This document shows, piece after piece, positions 23,200 to 32,810 of a DNA stretch of 35,402 nt. Below the pieces are notes generated by a model. It was not told the origin of the DNA, made no database searches, and worked only from the letters and a program-made list of their open reading frames with translations. Position numbers and translations under genes: made by a program. Every line of letters starts with the position of its first letter. The stretch's first letter is position 1. This DNA is from JAIBJP01 sp035639875 (GTDB lineage Bacteria > Actinomycetota > Thermoleophilia > Gaiellales > Gaiellaceae). The stretch covers positions 1-35,402 of the forward strand of contig DASQXE010000198.1 in assembly GCA_035639875.1 (NCBI GenBank). Reading direction: 5' to 3'.

Positions 23200-24686
23200 C
23201 GAGGCCGCGGATCCTTCTCGTCGACGACGACACGGCTCTCCTCGAGGCGCTGCCCGAGACGTTGCGCCTGCGCGCGGACGGCATCGAGGTGGACATCTGC
23301 GACTCGGCGCCCGGCGCCCTCAAGCTGATCGAGGAAACCGATTACGACGTCATCATCAGCGACATCAAGATGCCCGGGATGGACGGGCTTGCGCTCCTCG
23401 CCGAGATCAAGGAGCGCCGCCCGGACACGCCCACCTTGCTGATCACGGGCCACGGGGAACGCGACCTTGCCGTCGCCGCCCTGCGTGGCGGCGCGCATGA
23501 CCTCGTGCAAAAGCCGATCGACCGCGACTACTTCGTGGCCACGCTCGAGCGCGCGATCCAGCTTCGAAAGCTGGACCGGCAAGTCGCGGCCCAGCATCAG
23601 GCGCTGGAACGTCACGCGCGCGTGCTCGACCACGTGGGCGACGGCGTCTTTCTCGTCGACGCCGAGGGCATCGTGCAGCTCTGGAACCCGGCCGCGGAGG
23701 CGATCACCGGCCTTGCGATCGAGGCCGTTGTCGGCCGCCCGGTGGACGAGGTCATTCCCGGATGGATGGCGCTCGAGCCGCTCTTGCCGGTCGCCGAGTC
23801 TCCCGGCGCCCCCACCCGTGCATCGGAAGCGATCCCGGTCGACCTCGGCGGACGGGAGGTCTGGCTCTCCATCTCGGTCGTGCGCTTCGCCGACGGCACC
23901 GTCTACGCCTTCCGGGACCTGACGGCTGAGCGCGCGATCGACGACCTGAAGCGGGAGTTCCTCGCCACGGCGTCCCACGAGCTGCGCACGCCGCTCTCCG
24001 CCATCTACGGCGCGGCCATGACGCTGCGCCGCCGGGATTTGGACCTCGACGACGACGGCCGCCAGCAGCTCCTGAACGTCATCGCGCAGGAATCGGACCG
24101 GCTGGCCCGCATCGTCAAGGAAATCCTGGTCGCGGATCATCTCGATTCCGGCCGACTGCGGACAACGCCCGCTCAGCTCGATCCGATCGACTCGGCGGCC
24201 TCGGTCGTCGAAGCGGCCAGGATCTACGCTCCGCCGGGCATCGCCATCGAGCTGGACGCGCCCGACGGAGTCCGGTCGGTGGCAGCCGATCCAGACCATC
24301 TTCGCCAGGTACTCGTCAACCTCGTGGACAACGCGGTCAAATACTCCCCGGACGGCGGGCACGTGACGGTGCGGATCGAGGATCGCGGCGGCTCTGTTCG
24401 CTTCGCCGTGAGCGACGAAGGCCTGGGAATCCCGTCCAACGAGCAGACGCGGATCTTCGACAAGTTCTACCGCCTCGACCCGGGCCTCAATCGAGGCGTG
24501 GGCGGCACGGGGCTCGGCCTCTACATCTGTCGCGAGCTCGTGCGCCGCATGGACGGACGGATCTCGGTCGCGTCGACGCCCGGCCGCGGCTCGACCTTCG
24601 CCGTCGATCTCCCGGTCGCCACCGTCTCGGAGGGGCCGTCCGGGCCGGAAGAAATTCGTCCTAGCGCTTTTCCACAGGCGTTGTAG
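23196..24686 (+). CDS. Response regulator-PAS-histidine kinase hybrid
   Basis: A 496-residue soluble protein. Residues 1-120 are a receiver domain with the acidic pair Asp10-Asp11, phosphoacceptor Asp56 (IISDIKMPGMDG), and the Lys of VQKPID. A coiled coil leads into a PAS domain (VGDGVFLVDAEGIVQLWNP, roughly 145-245). The kinase follows: His261 in ASHELRTPLSAIYG, N-box NLVDNAVKYS, G1 DEGLGIP, F-box IFDKFYRLD and G2 GTGLGLYICREL. The N-terminal receiver means its kinase can be set by phosphoryl transfer from the upstream kinase. GTG start overlaps that gene. No DNA-binding domain, so the final target must be elsewhere. Confidence 0.93.
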   Translation: MTRPRILLVDDDTALLEALPETLRLRADGIEVDICDSAPGALKLIEETDYDVIISDIKMPGMDGLALLAEIKERRPDTPTLLITGHGERDLAVAALRGGAHDLVQKPIDRDYFVATLERAIQLRKLDRQVAAQHQALERHARVLDHVGDGVFLVDAEGIVQLWNPAAEAITGLAIEAVVGRPVDEVIPGWMALEPLLPVAESPGAPTRASEAIPVDLGGREVWLSISVVRFADGTVYAFRDLTAERAIDDLKREFLATASHELRTPLSAIYGAAMTLRRRDLDLDDDGRQQLLNVIAQESDRLARIVKEILVADHLDSGRLRTTPAQLDPIDSAASVVEAARIYAPPGIAIELDAPDGVRSVAADPDHLRQVLVNLVDNAVKYSPDGGHVTVRIEDRGGSVRFAVSDEGLGIPSNEQTRIFDKFYRLDPGLNRGVGGTGLGLYICRELVRRMDGRISVASTPGRGSTFAVDLPVATVSEGPSGPEEIRPSAFPQAL

Positions 24687-24707
24687 AATCTCCGGCCTGG
24701 TGGCTGC

Positions 24708-24742
24708 GAGCCGGGGGGCTGTGCGATCTCGCCGGCTCTTTT
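24708..24742 (+). terminator. Rho-independent terminator after the signalling operon
   Basis: GAGCCGG (24708-24714) pairs perfectly with CCGGCTC (24732-24738), a 7-bp stem with a 17-nt loop, followed at once by TTTT. It separates the signalling operon from the sigma gene. It could also act as a leader hairpin of the sigma gene if that promoter lies upstream, for example at the TAGAAT at 24684. Confidence 0.6.
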
Positions 24743-24793
24743 CGTTCCTCCAACGACGACGTTGACGCGGTAACGAGAAAAGGCGAGGTCGAT

Positions 24794-25884
<1,091 letters not shown>

Positions 25885-25888
<4 letters not shown>

Positions 25889-27960
25889 CTACACGCGCGC
25901 GCGTCTGAGTAGAAAAACGGCTCGGTCGAGCGCACGCTGACGAACCGGATGCCGATGCTGCCCGTGAACGGCGCCTCGAAGTCGGCGCGCCACCGGCTGC
26001 GTGCGCAGACGGGCAGGCTCACGCGCACGTTGTCGCCCGGCCGCACGCCGACGACGGTCTTTCCGGTCGGTGAGCGGAAGGTCACGGCGGCCGGATGGGC
26101 GTCGGGCGGGAGTGACAGCGTGAACGAAAGCCGTCCCGCGAGTTTCGGCGCCCACAGGCGGATGCTGCCGTCGAGCGCGAGCCAGCCGTCGAAGTAACGC
26201 CCGGGCACGTAGAGGGCGAGGCGGGGCCGTCCCACGGGGCGGAGCAGGCGGTACAGACGAGTGCGCCCGACTTCCCGCGCGCCGCGGAAGCGCATCGTGG
26301 CTCCGTAGGAGTCCACGAGCAGCGGATGCGCGAGGGCCCTCCCGTCTACGAGGAGCGAGCCGTCCGGCGCGATCTCGATCTTCTCCGTGGCGAACGCGTC
26401 GGGTGGCAAAGCCCCCGGTAGGAGGCCCAGTCGGTCGACGGAGCGGTTCCAGAAGAGCTCCTCCGTGGCGTAGCCGCGGTCGCCGAGCGGCGACTGAACG
26501 AGCACGGTCCGCCCGACCTGCGCGGTGTCGACGAGCGAGGCGTTGCCGGGGACGACGTTCTCCTTGACGCGGTTGGCGAGCGCGTGATCGTAGGCGACTG
26601 CGCCCGCCGAGGAGAGGGCGCAGGCGCCGAGCGCGAGCGAGCAAGCGATCGGCGTCGCCAGCCGCGGACGGAAGCCGAGGCCAGCCGCAGTCAGCGACAG
26701 CAACGCAGCCCCGACAGCGATAACGAGGGCCGCCAATCCGGTGTCCCCGATGAGATTCTCGAGCTCGCCCGCGGCGAAGAGGAGCGGCGAGTTGCTCTTG
26801 CCGTCCGACGCCGAGAAACCCGCGAGCGGGATCCGGGCGGAGAGAGCGACCAGGCCCAGGGCGAGAAGGGCGTGCGGAACGCGGTGGGGCCATCCACGGG
26901 TCGCGAAGAGTCCGAAGGCGATGAACGCGAGCGGCAGGACGTAGAAGAAGTACCGCTCCTGGATCCGGTCGGCTCCGTTGGCCGCGTAGAGACCCGCCTG
27001 GAAGAGAACGGCTGCCGAAAAGACGAGGGCGAGGCAGCCGAGGGCGAGCTCGTGCCGAGACCGCGGTCGTGCGACGGCCAGGACGAAACCGATGACCGCG
27101 CCGGGCGCAAGCACCCAGCCACACGAGTAGAGGACGAGCATCGCGTCGGCGGCCGCCCATTTCGCGGTCGAGAGCACGTTCAGGTGCAGATCGAGCACGC
27201 CGTGGTAGTAGCCGAGGAGGCCGCTCGGGCCTGCGATGGCCACCGGAACGAGGGCGAGCGCAAAGAGCGCCAAGACGAGCCGCTGCTCGGCGAGGGCCGC
27301 GCGAACCCGTCGCTCCCTTATTCCGACGGCGACCGCAGCCACGAGGAAGCAGAGCGGCAGGACGACGAACTGGACTCGGGCCAATGTCGCGAGGCCGGCG
27401 AGCATGACGAAGGCGACCTGAGGCCTGCGCGAAGGCCGGCCGAGGGCGGCGACTCCGGCCGCTAGCGCTGCCAGAGCCAGCGGGTACGCGAACGGGTCGG
27501 CGAGGATCCACGAGGCGTACAGGAGGTCCGGCACCGCAACGGTGAGCGCCGCGGCTGCGAGCGCGAGCCACGCCCCGAGCCCGACGCGGCGGGCGAGTAG
27601 GAAGACGGGCACCGCCGCGAGGGACATAACGAGGGCGCCCATGAGCTGAACGAGGCGGTAAGACGTCGCGACGTCGTCGAAGAGCCACGCCGGCGCCGTG
27701 AGCAACGGCTGGAGGAGCGCCGGGAAGTGAGCCGACGCGCCCCGAACCAGCGGTCGTCCGTGCTCCGCGATGGAGCGTCCGAGCTCGGAGTAGATGTACT
27801 CGTCGGGGAAGTACACGGGGCTCGCGCGCAGCCAGCCGCTCAGCGTGCGCGCGACGAAGCTCGCGGCCACGACGGCCCCGAGGCAGTGGAGTGGGCCGAC
27901 CCGAACGAGGACGAGGCCGCGAGCGTGCGCGAGACGAGCGGTGCGGGCGGCGACGGCCAC
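25885..27960 (-). CDS. GT-C fold membrane glycosyltransferase (GT39/ArnT-like)
   Basis: A 691-residue polytopic protein with roughly eleven or twelve hydrophobic segments in its first 480 residues and a soluble C-terminal domain of about 200 residues that looks beta-rich. The first extracytoplasmic loop has YFPDEYIYSELGRSIAEHG; the Asp-Glu pair in this position is the catalytic signature of polyprenol-phosphate-sugar-dependent GT-C enzymes. RIQERYFFYVLPLAF is another typical loop. It probably decorates a protein, lipid or cell-wall polymer outside the membrane. GTG start preceded by GAGGGAGG; it follows the zinc-ribbon gene at 32 bases and may be co-transcribed. Confidence 0.82.
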
Positions 27961-27992
27961 CCTCCCTCTATCGGGTTACAGAGGGCCCGGCT

Positions 27993-28181
27993 TTACGGGC
28001 TTTGCGGCTCGATCAGATCTTGCTCTTCCGCCCGTGCGTACGCGACGAACAGGCGGCAGTGGGGGCATTTGAAGCCCTGGTGGCGGTCCGACCCGCCGGT
28101 CAGGAGTCGTGCCTCGAACTGCTTGTTGCAGTGCGGGCAGAGGACCTCGTACGGCGTGTCCGTCCTGGGAAGCTCGGCCAC
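27993..28181 (-). CDS. Small zinc-ribbon protein
   Basis: A 62-residue protein with two CPHC knuckles 23 residues apart (LCPHCNKQFEARLL and FKCPHCRLFVAYA), enough to bind one zinc ion. The rest is polar and acidic. Proteins of this size often act as subunits or adaptors, but no partner is evident. GTG start with TATCCT 6 nt upstream and no Shine-Dalgarno sequence. It diverges from the metal transporter gene and precedes the glycosyltransferase on the same strand. Confidence 0.75.
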   Translation of the reverse strand: MAELPRTDTPYEVLCPHCNKQFEARLLTGGSDRHQGFKCPHCRLFVAYARAEEQDLIEPQSP

Positions 28182-28187
28182 GTTTGC

Positions 28188-28193
28188 AGGATA
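28188..28193 (-). promoter_or_regulatory. Putative -10 element (TATCCT) for leaderless zinc-ribbon gene
   Basis: On the minus strand TATCCT is followed by 6 nt and the GTG start. The spacing matches the thyX, SDR and folE2 cases in this window. Confidence 0.4.
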
Positions 28194-28222
28194 GCCACCA
28201 CCGCGGGGTCCACACTACGCCC

Positions 28223-29575
28223 ATGAGCCCGCAGCGCCGCACCGCCTTGCTGTCCATCGTGGCCGCCCTCATTCTCATCACGCTGAAGGTGGCCGCCGGT
28301 CTGCACGCTGGCAGCCTCGGACTCCTGTCGGAGGCCGCCCACTCGGGTACCGACCTCGTCGCTGCGCTCCTGACGTTCTTTGCCGTTGGCGTCGCCGTTC
28401 GCCCGGCCGATCCCGGTCATCTGTACGGGCACGGGAAGGCCGAGCACCTCGCGGCGCTCGCCGAAGCGGCGATTCTCGTGGCCATCTCTCTGGCTATTGC
28501 CGGGACCGCAGTTGCGCGACTCTTCGCGGGCGCCGGCGGCGTGCACGTGACCTGGTTCGCGCTTACCGTGATCGCGGTCGTGATCGTCGTCGACGCGAGC
28601 CGGGCGCTCGTGTCGGCCCGTGCCGCTCGGCGCTACGCGAGCGCTGCGTTCGCGTCGAGCGCGCTCCATTTCGCGAGCGACCTCGCTGGTTCGGCCGCCG
28701 TCCTCGTCGGGCTGCTGGCGGCCCGGTCGGGCCATCCGCGTGGGGACGCCGTTGCCGCCCTGTTCGTCAGCACGCTCGTCCTCGGGGCGGCCGGGCGACT
28801 CATGAAGACGAACGTGGACGTCCTCATGGATCGGGTTCCCGCGACCGCGCACGAAGCGGCCCGGGTAGCGATCGAGGAGCTCGGGCCGCGAGTGCAGCTG
28901 CGCCGCCTGCGCATGCGCCGTGCCGCCGGCCGCCATTTCGCGGACGTGGTCGTCGCCGTTCCGCCCGTGGCGGGCGTCGAGGGTGGCCACGCGGTCGCCG
29001 ATGCGGTCGAGGAGGCGGTCGAACGCGTCGTTCCGGGCGCGGACGTGGTTGTCCATGTCGAGCCGCAGGAAGCTGACGCCTTGCGTGAGCGCGCCTACGC
29101 CGCGGCCGTGCGCGATTCGCGCGTGCGCGAGGTCCACAACATCGTCGTCCTCGAGGTGGGCGACCGGACGGAGGTCTCACTGCATCTGAAGCTGCCCGGC
29201 GAGTACACGCTCGAAGAGGCGCACGCCGTCGCCTCGGCGGTGGAAGACGAGATCCTCGAGGCGCTACCAGAGGTCGACGCCGTCCAGACACACCTGGAGC
29301 CGCTCGCCGAGACCGCGGCAGGCGTTCCCTTCCCCCACGGCGATCGTTCGGCGGAGGCGGAGGAGATCCGGCGCATCGTCGTGTCCGCGACGGGGGAAGA
29401 GCCGCGCGAGCTTCGGCTTCTCAACACCGAGGTCGGCCTCGTTGCCTTCCTCACGCTCGAATTGGACGCCGAGCGACCGCTTGCGGAGGCCCACGCCCGG
29501 GCGAGCGACGTCGAGGAGCGCATCCGCCGCGCTCATCCCGAGATCGCGGACGTCGTCGTGCACACCGAGCCGTAG
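28223..29575 (+). CDS. Cation diffusion facilitator (CDF) metal transporter with three C-terminal domains
   Basis: A 450-residue transporter. Six membrane helices occupy roughly residues 8-190, with the metal site given by HxxxD in helix 2 (SEAAHSGTDLVAALLT) and HxxxD in helix 5 (ALHFASDLAGS). Beyond these, three tandem ZT-dimer-like domains follow, starting near residues 209, 291 and 380; each has an (A/D)DVVVxV or VSLHLKLP strand, an EEAHAVASAVEDEI-type helix and a closing V-x-T-H-x-E-P. Typical CDF exporters have one such domain and about 300 residues. The ATG at 28223 is chosen for the proper first helix; the longer frame is a shadow. Likely exports Zn, Mn, Fe or Co by proton antiport. 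Confidence 0.88.
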   Translation: MSPQRRTALLSIVAALILITLKVAAGLHAGSLGLLSEAAHSGTDLVAALLTFFAVGVAVRPADPGHLYGHGKAEHLAALAEAAILVAISLAIAGTAVARLFAGAGGVHVTWFALTVIAVVIVVDASRALVSARAARRYASAAFASSALHFASDLAGSAAVLVGLLAARSGHPRGDAVAALFVSTLVLGAAGRLMKTNVDVLMDRVPATAHEAARVAIEELGPRVQLRRLRMRRAAGRHFADVVVAVPPVAGVEGGHAVADAVEEAVERVVPGADVVVHVEPQEADALRERAYAAAVRDSRVREVHNIVVLEVGDRTEVSLHLKLPGEYTLEEAHAVASAVEDEILEALPEVDAVQTHLEPLAETAAGVPFPHGDRSAEAEEIRRIVVSATGEEPRELRLLNTEVGLVAFLTLELDAERPLAEAHARASDVEERIRRAHPEIADVVVHTEP

Positions 29576-29618
29576 ATGGACGGGGTTTGCGGCCGGCGCT
29601 GCTGGGTAGCTCCCGGCC

Positions 29619-29852
29619 ATGCCGAACAAGAGAGCGAGCGTCAAGAACGAAAAGCAGTACGAGGGACTCCGCAAGAAGGGGATGTCGAAGGCGCGCGCGG
29701 CGCGCATCGCGAACTCTCCCGGCGCCTCGAGCCGCGGTGGCAAGAAGTCCGGCTCTTCGAGCTCGCGGTCGAGCTCGAGCCAGGGCGGCACAACGGCGCA
29801 GAAGAAAGCCGCCGGCCGCAAGGGTGGCAAGGCCGCCGCGCGCAAGTCCTAG
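29619..29852 (+). CDS. Small basic Ser/Gly/Lys-rich protein (DUF7218-like)
   Basis: A 77-residue, strongly basic protein. The N-terminal half, KRASVKNEKQYEGLRKKGMS followed by KARAARIANSPGASSRGGKK, matches small bacterial proteins I know only as a domain of unknown function (DUF7218-like). The second half is a low-complexity Ser/Gly/Lys/Ala tail resembling nucleic-acid-binding tails. There is no signal peptide or membrane segment. A nucleic-acid-binding role is inferred from charge only. It lies between the CDF gene and tRNA-Tyr on the same strand. Confidence 0.72.
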   Translation: MPNKRASVKNEKQYEGLRKKGMSKARAARIANSPGASSRGGKKSGSSSSRSSSSQGGTTAQKKAAGRKGGKAAARKS

Positions 29853-29932
29853 GGACGGCCCTATTCGCCCGACGGAAGGTCCCACCGCGGCGCGGGGCCT
29901 TCCGCCTGCACTCGCTACAATTCGCCGGCCGC

Positions 29933-30014
29933 GGGGGAGTTCCCGAGTGGCCAAAGGGGACGGGCTGTAAACCCGTTGGCTCTGCCTTCAGAGGTTCGAA
30001 TCCTCTCTCCCCCA
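29933..30014 (+). tRNA. tRNA-Tyr (GTA)
   Basis: The acceptor arm GGGGGAG pairs with CTCCCCC followed by discriminator A. The anticodon stem ACGGG/CCCGT encloses CTGTAAA, giving anticodon GTA. The T arm is AGAGG-TTCGAAT-CCTCT. The variable region is extended (class II), as expected of bacterial tRNA-Tyr. The 3' CCA is not encoded. Confidence 0.95.
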
Positions 30015-30080
30015 TGACGCGCCTGGACACCGCCGCGTAGGGCTGGGCGCCGGCCCGTTCCCCTTTTGGGGGTAGCGAGG

Positions 30081-30110
30081 CCCAAACGGGGCGCCGATAG
30101 GCCGTTTTGG
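30081..30110 (+). other. Hairpin directly upstream of pilT start
   Basis: CCCAAACGG (30081-30089) pairs with CCGTTTTGG (30102-30110) with a single C-T mismatch and a 12-nt loop containing GGCGCC. The stem ends 5 nt before the pilT ATG. No Shine-Dalgarno sequence is visible elsewhere, so the hairpin covers the region where the ribosome must bind and may limit pilT translation. Confidence 0.35.
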
Positions 30111-30115
30111 CGCCC

Positions 30116-31294
30116 ATGGATCTGAACGGCCTGCTGGAACGAGTCGTCGAGCTCGGCGGTAGCGACATGCATCTCAAGGTCGCTTCGCCGGCGATGGCCC
30201 GCGTCGACGGGGAGCTCGTCCCCATCGAGGAACGTCTCCTGACGGAGAGCGACCTCGAGACGCTGGTCTCGCTCGTCACCGAGCTCACCCCGGCGAAGCG
30301 CGAGGGCTTCTACACGCACGGTGAGCTCGATACGGCCTACATGGTCGACGGAGTTGGACGCTTTCGCGTCAACGCGTACCGCCAGCGCGGCGCCATTTCG
30401 TTCGCGTTTCGCTTCATCCCCAAGGAGATCCCGAGCTTCGAGAAGCTGGGGCTGCCGAAGGGCGTCGCTCAGCTCGCCGAGGAGCATCGCGGGCTGATCC
30501 TCGTCACGGGCGCGACTGGCTCGGGCAAGTCCACGACGCTCGCGGCGATCGTCAACGCAATCAACCGCAGCCGCAAGCACCACATCGTCACGATCGAGGA
30601 CCCGATCGAGTTCGTGCACGACGACTGGGGCTGCATCGTCAATCAGCGCGAGGTCGGCATCGACACTGAGTCGTACTCGGAGGGCCTGCGCCGCGTTCTT
30701 CGGCAGGACCCGGACGTGATCCTGATCGGCGAGCTCCGAGACGAGGAGTCGGCCAAGGCTGCGCTGCAGGCGTCCGAGTCCGGCCACCTCGTCCTCTCGA
30801 CGATGCACACGATCGACGCCGCCGAGACCATCGGGCGCCTGGTCGAGTTCTTCCCGCCCGCGAAGCACGAGATGGTGCGGCAGATCCTTGCGGGCGTCCT
30901 TCGCGGCGTCATCAGCCAACGCCTCCTCCCGAAGATCGACGGCGGACGCGTGGCGGCGGTCGAGGTGTTGGTGAACACGGCGCGGATCGCCGAGCTCATT
31001 CGTGACGGCCGCCAGGACGAGATCACCGAGGCGCTCGAGGAGGGCGAGTTCCACAACATGCAGAGCTTCTCCCAACATCTCGTGCAGCTCGTCCTCGACG
31101 GGCTCGCGGATCAAGAGACAGCCGCGAACGCGGCGAGCAACCGCCACGACTTCGAGATCGAAGTCACACAAGCGCTCCGCCGCAGGCGGGCTGCCGAGCA
31201 GGAAGCCGCCGAGCCTGAGCCGGCCGAGTCCGAAGAGCCCGCCGGCGAAGAGGAAGGGGACGTGGGTCTGCGGCTCGCCTCCTCCGACCAATGA
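30116..31294 (+). CDS. pilT: Type IV pilus retraction ATPase PilT
   Basis: A 392-residue secretion ATPase of the PilT group. N-terminal MDLNGLLERVVELGGSDMHL is the family signature. Walker A is GATGSGKS (residues 132-139), the Asp box is IVTIEDPIEFVH, Walker B is ILIGELRDEES and the His box is GHLVLSTMHTIDA. The late ELIRDGR replaces the AIRAGK-type retraction motif of classic PilT. The C-terminus carries about 35 extra acidic residues (EPEPAESEEPAGEEE). It powers pilus retraction or a related motor. ATG at 30116 chosen over a TTG nine bases upstream. Overlaps the next gene by 4 bases. Confidence 0.93.
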   Translation: MDLNGLLERVVELGGSDMHLKVASPAMARVDGELVPIEERLLTESDLETLVSLVTELTPAKREGFYTHGELDTAYMVDGVGRFRVNAYRQRGAISFAFRFIPKEIPSFEKLGLPKGVAQLAEEHRGLILVTGATGSGKSTTLAAIVNAINRSRKHHIVTIEDPIEFVHDDWGCIVNQREVGIDTESYSEGLRRVLRQDPDVILIGELRDEESAKAALQASESGHLVLSTMHTIDAAETIGRLVEFFPPAKHEMVRQILAGVLRGVISQRLLPKIDGGRVAAVEVLVNTARIAELIRDGRQDEITEALEEGEFHNMQSFSQHLVQLVLDGLADQETAANAASNRHDFEIEVTQALRRRRAAEQEAAEPEPAESEEPAGEEEGDVGLRLASSDQ

Positions 31295-32760
31295 GACGGC
31301 GCGCCGCCGTCCTTCTGGCCCTGGCGGGTTTGTGCGCAACCGCGCGGTCAGCCGACGCCCAGACCTTCACCATCATGTCTCCTCAGGCCCCCGTGGCGCC
31401 CGTTCCGCACGCCTTGCCCGGAGCGGCACAGCCGAACGCCCCCGGCTCAGTCACGGTTCCTCTTGCCCTTTCGAGCCCGCCCGCGCAGCCGGCCGTTCTC
31501 TCCTACGACGAGCTCCGAAGCCTCTGGCAAAGCGCCGGAGGCGAATACGGCATCCCATGGCAGGTCCTCGCCGCGATCAACAAGATCGAATCGAACTTCG
31601 GACGCAACATGGGGCCGAGCTCGGCGGGAGCGATCGGCTGGATGCAGTTCATGCCTTCGACCTGGATGCGCTGGGGCGTGGACGCGGACGGTGACGGAAT
31701 CGCAAACCCCTGGGATCCGGAGGATGCGATCTACGCGGGCGCGCGCTACCTCGCCGCTGCCGGCGGCCAGCGCGACCTTTCCCGGGCTGTGTTCGCGTAC
31801 AACCATGCGCAGTGGTACGTGGACGAGGTGCTCAACCTCGCCGCCCAGTTCGAGTCCGGCGACGGCGGATTCTCCGACGGCCTCGTCGCGAACCCCACGG
31901 CGCTCCGCCTGACGGCGCTCCAGGGCCAGGTTGCCCAGGCGCAGCGCGCGGTGGGACTCGCACAGCGCGGCATCCCCCGCACGGAGGCCCGCCTCGACCG
32001 GCTCGAGCGGCAAGAGCTCGCCCTCACGCGTCGCGCGGGCGATCCGAACCTTGCCGTCGTGAAGTTCAAGGAGCTCGAGGCGCGGATCGCCACGAGCGAG
32101 CGAGCGCAGGATCGCGCTCGCAGGCGCCTCGAGGAACAGCGCGGAAATCTTGACGATGCGATCGCGCGTCTCGAGAGCCTCCGTCAGGAGATCGCTTCGG
32201 CAGCGGTCTCGGCACCCGCAGCCGCCTCGGCCGACAAGCCGCAGCCCGTCGACGGCTACGTCTTCCCGGTGGGCGGCGGGCCCGGCTCCGTCTCCGTCTC
32301 TCACCACCACCACGACTACCCGGCCGCCGACATCGCCGCGCCGGAGGGCGCTTCGCTCTACGCGCTCGCCGACGCCGTTGTCGTCGACACGTACGAAGAC
32401 GGGGAGGGGAACTGCGGCATCGGGTTCAAGATCCAGATCTCCGACGGCGAGCAGTACACGTACTGTCATCTCTCGTATCGCGAGCCCAACGTCGTCGCCG
32501 GAGTGGCTCTGGCAGCCGGGGCTCCCGTCGGCTTGGTTGGGCACACCGGACATGCGACCGGCCCGCATCTCCATCTCCAACTCGATCCGCCCACCCGCTA
32601 TCCGCAACTCGAGCCCTGGTTCCAGTCCTTCGCCGGCATTGCGTTCCGCTGGCAGGACGCACGCACGCCGAAGCGGCCGGGAAGGACCCGCGGCCCCGTC
32701 TTCAGCGTGGTGAGCGGCGGCGACGCGGCTGACGGCGGCGTCATCACGTTCACCCGGTAG
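31291..32760 (+). CDS. Bifunctional peptidoglycan hydrolase: lytic transglycosylase plus M23 endopeptidase
   Basis: A 489-residue exported protein. The signal peptide is RRRAAVLLALAGLCATARSADA. Residues 75-190 are a lysozyme-like transglycosylase domain with catalytic Glu in AINKIESNFGRN and the motif AGAIGWMQFMPSTW. A coiled coil with Gln/Arg/Glu-rich heptads covers about 205-310. Residues 325-440 form an M23 domain: HHHHDYPAADIAAPEG, YTYCHLSYR and GPHLHLQLD supply the zinc ligands. Both glycan strands and peptide cross-links could be cut by one molecule. Coupling to pilT suggests that it opens the wall for pilus assembly. Confidence 0.9.
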   Translation: MRRRAAVLLALAGLCATARSADAQTFTIMSPQAPVAPVPHALPGAAQPNAPGSVTVPLALSSPPAQPAVLSYDELRSLWQSAGGEYGIPWQVLAAINKIESNFGRNMGPSSAGAIGWMQFMPSTWMRWGVDADGDGIANPWDPEDAIYAGARYLAAAGGQRDLSRAVFAYNHAQWYVDEVLNLAAQFESGDGGFSDGLVANPTALRLTALQGQVAQAQRAVGLAQRGIPRTEARLDRLERQELALTRRAGDPNLAVVKFKELEARIATSERAQDRARRRLEEQRGNLDDAIARLESLRQEIASAAVSAPAAASADKPQPVDGYVFPVGGGPGSVSVSHHHHDYPAADIAAPEGASLYALADAVVVDTYEDGEGNCGIGFKIQISDGEQYTYCHLSYREPNVVAGVALAAGAPVGLVGHTGHATGPHLHLQLDPPTRYPQLEPWFQSFAGIAFRWQDARTPKRPGRTRGPVFSVVSGGDAADGGVITFTR

Positions 32761-32810
32761 CACCCCGAAAGGGACTTGACTCTTCGCGAATTCATGCCGA
32801 TGGGGGAGGC

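Noticed and set aside
30040..30067. Terminator after tRNA-Tyr (GGGCT/GGCCC stem then CCCCTTTT)
   Set aside because: The stem includes a G-T pair and four C bases intervene before the T-run; too weak to annotate.
30060..30115. Possible c-di-GMP-I (GEMM) riboswitch upstream of pilT, from TAGCGAGG...CGCCGATAGG
   Set aside because: The 3' half has a faint likeness, but the conserved GCAAA-containing 5' half is absent and the tRNA ends too close upstream for the full fold.
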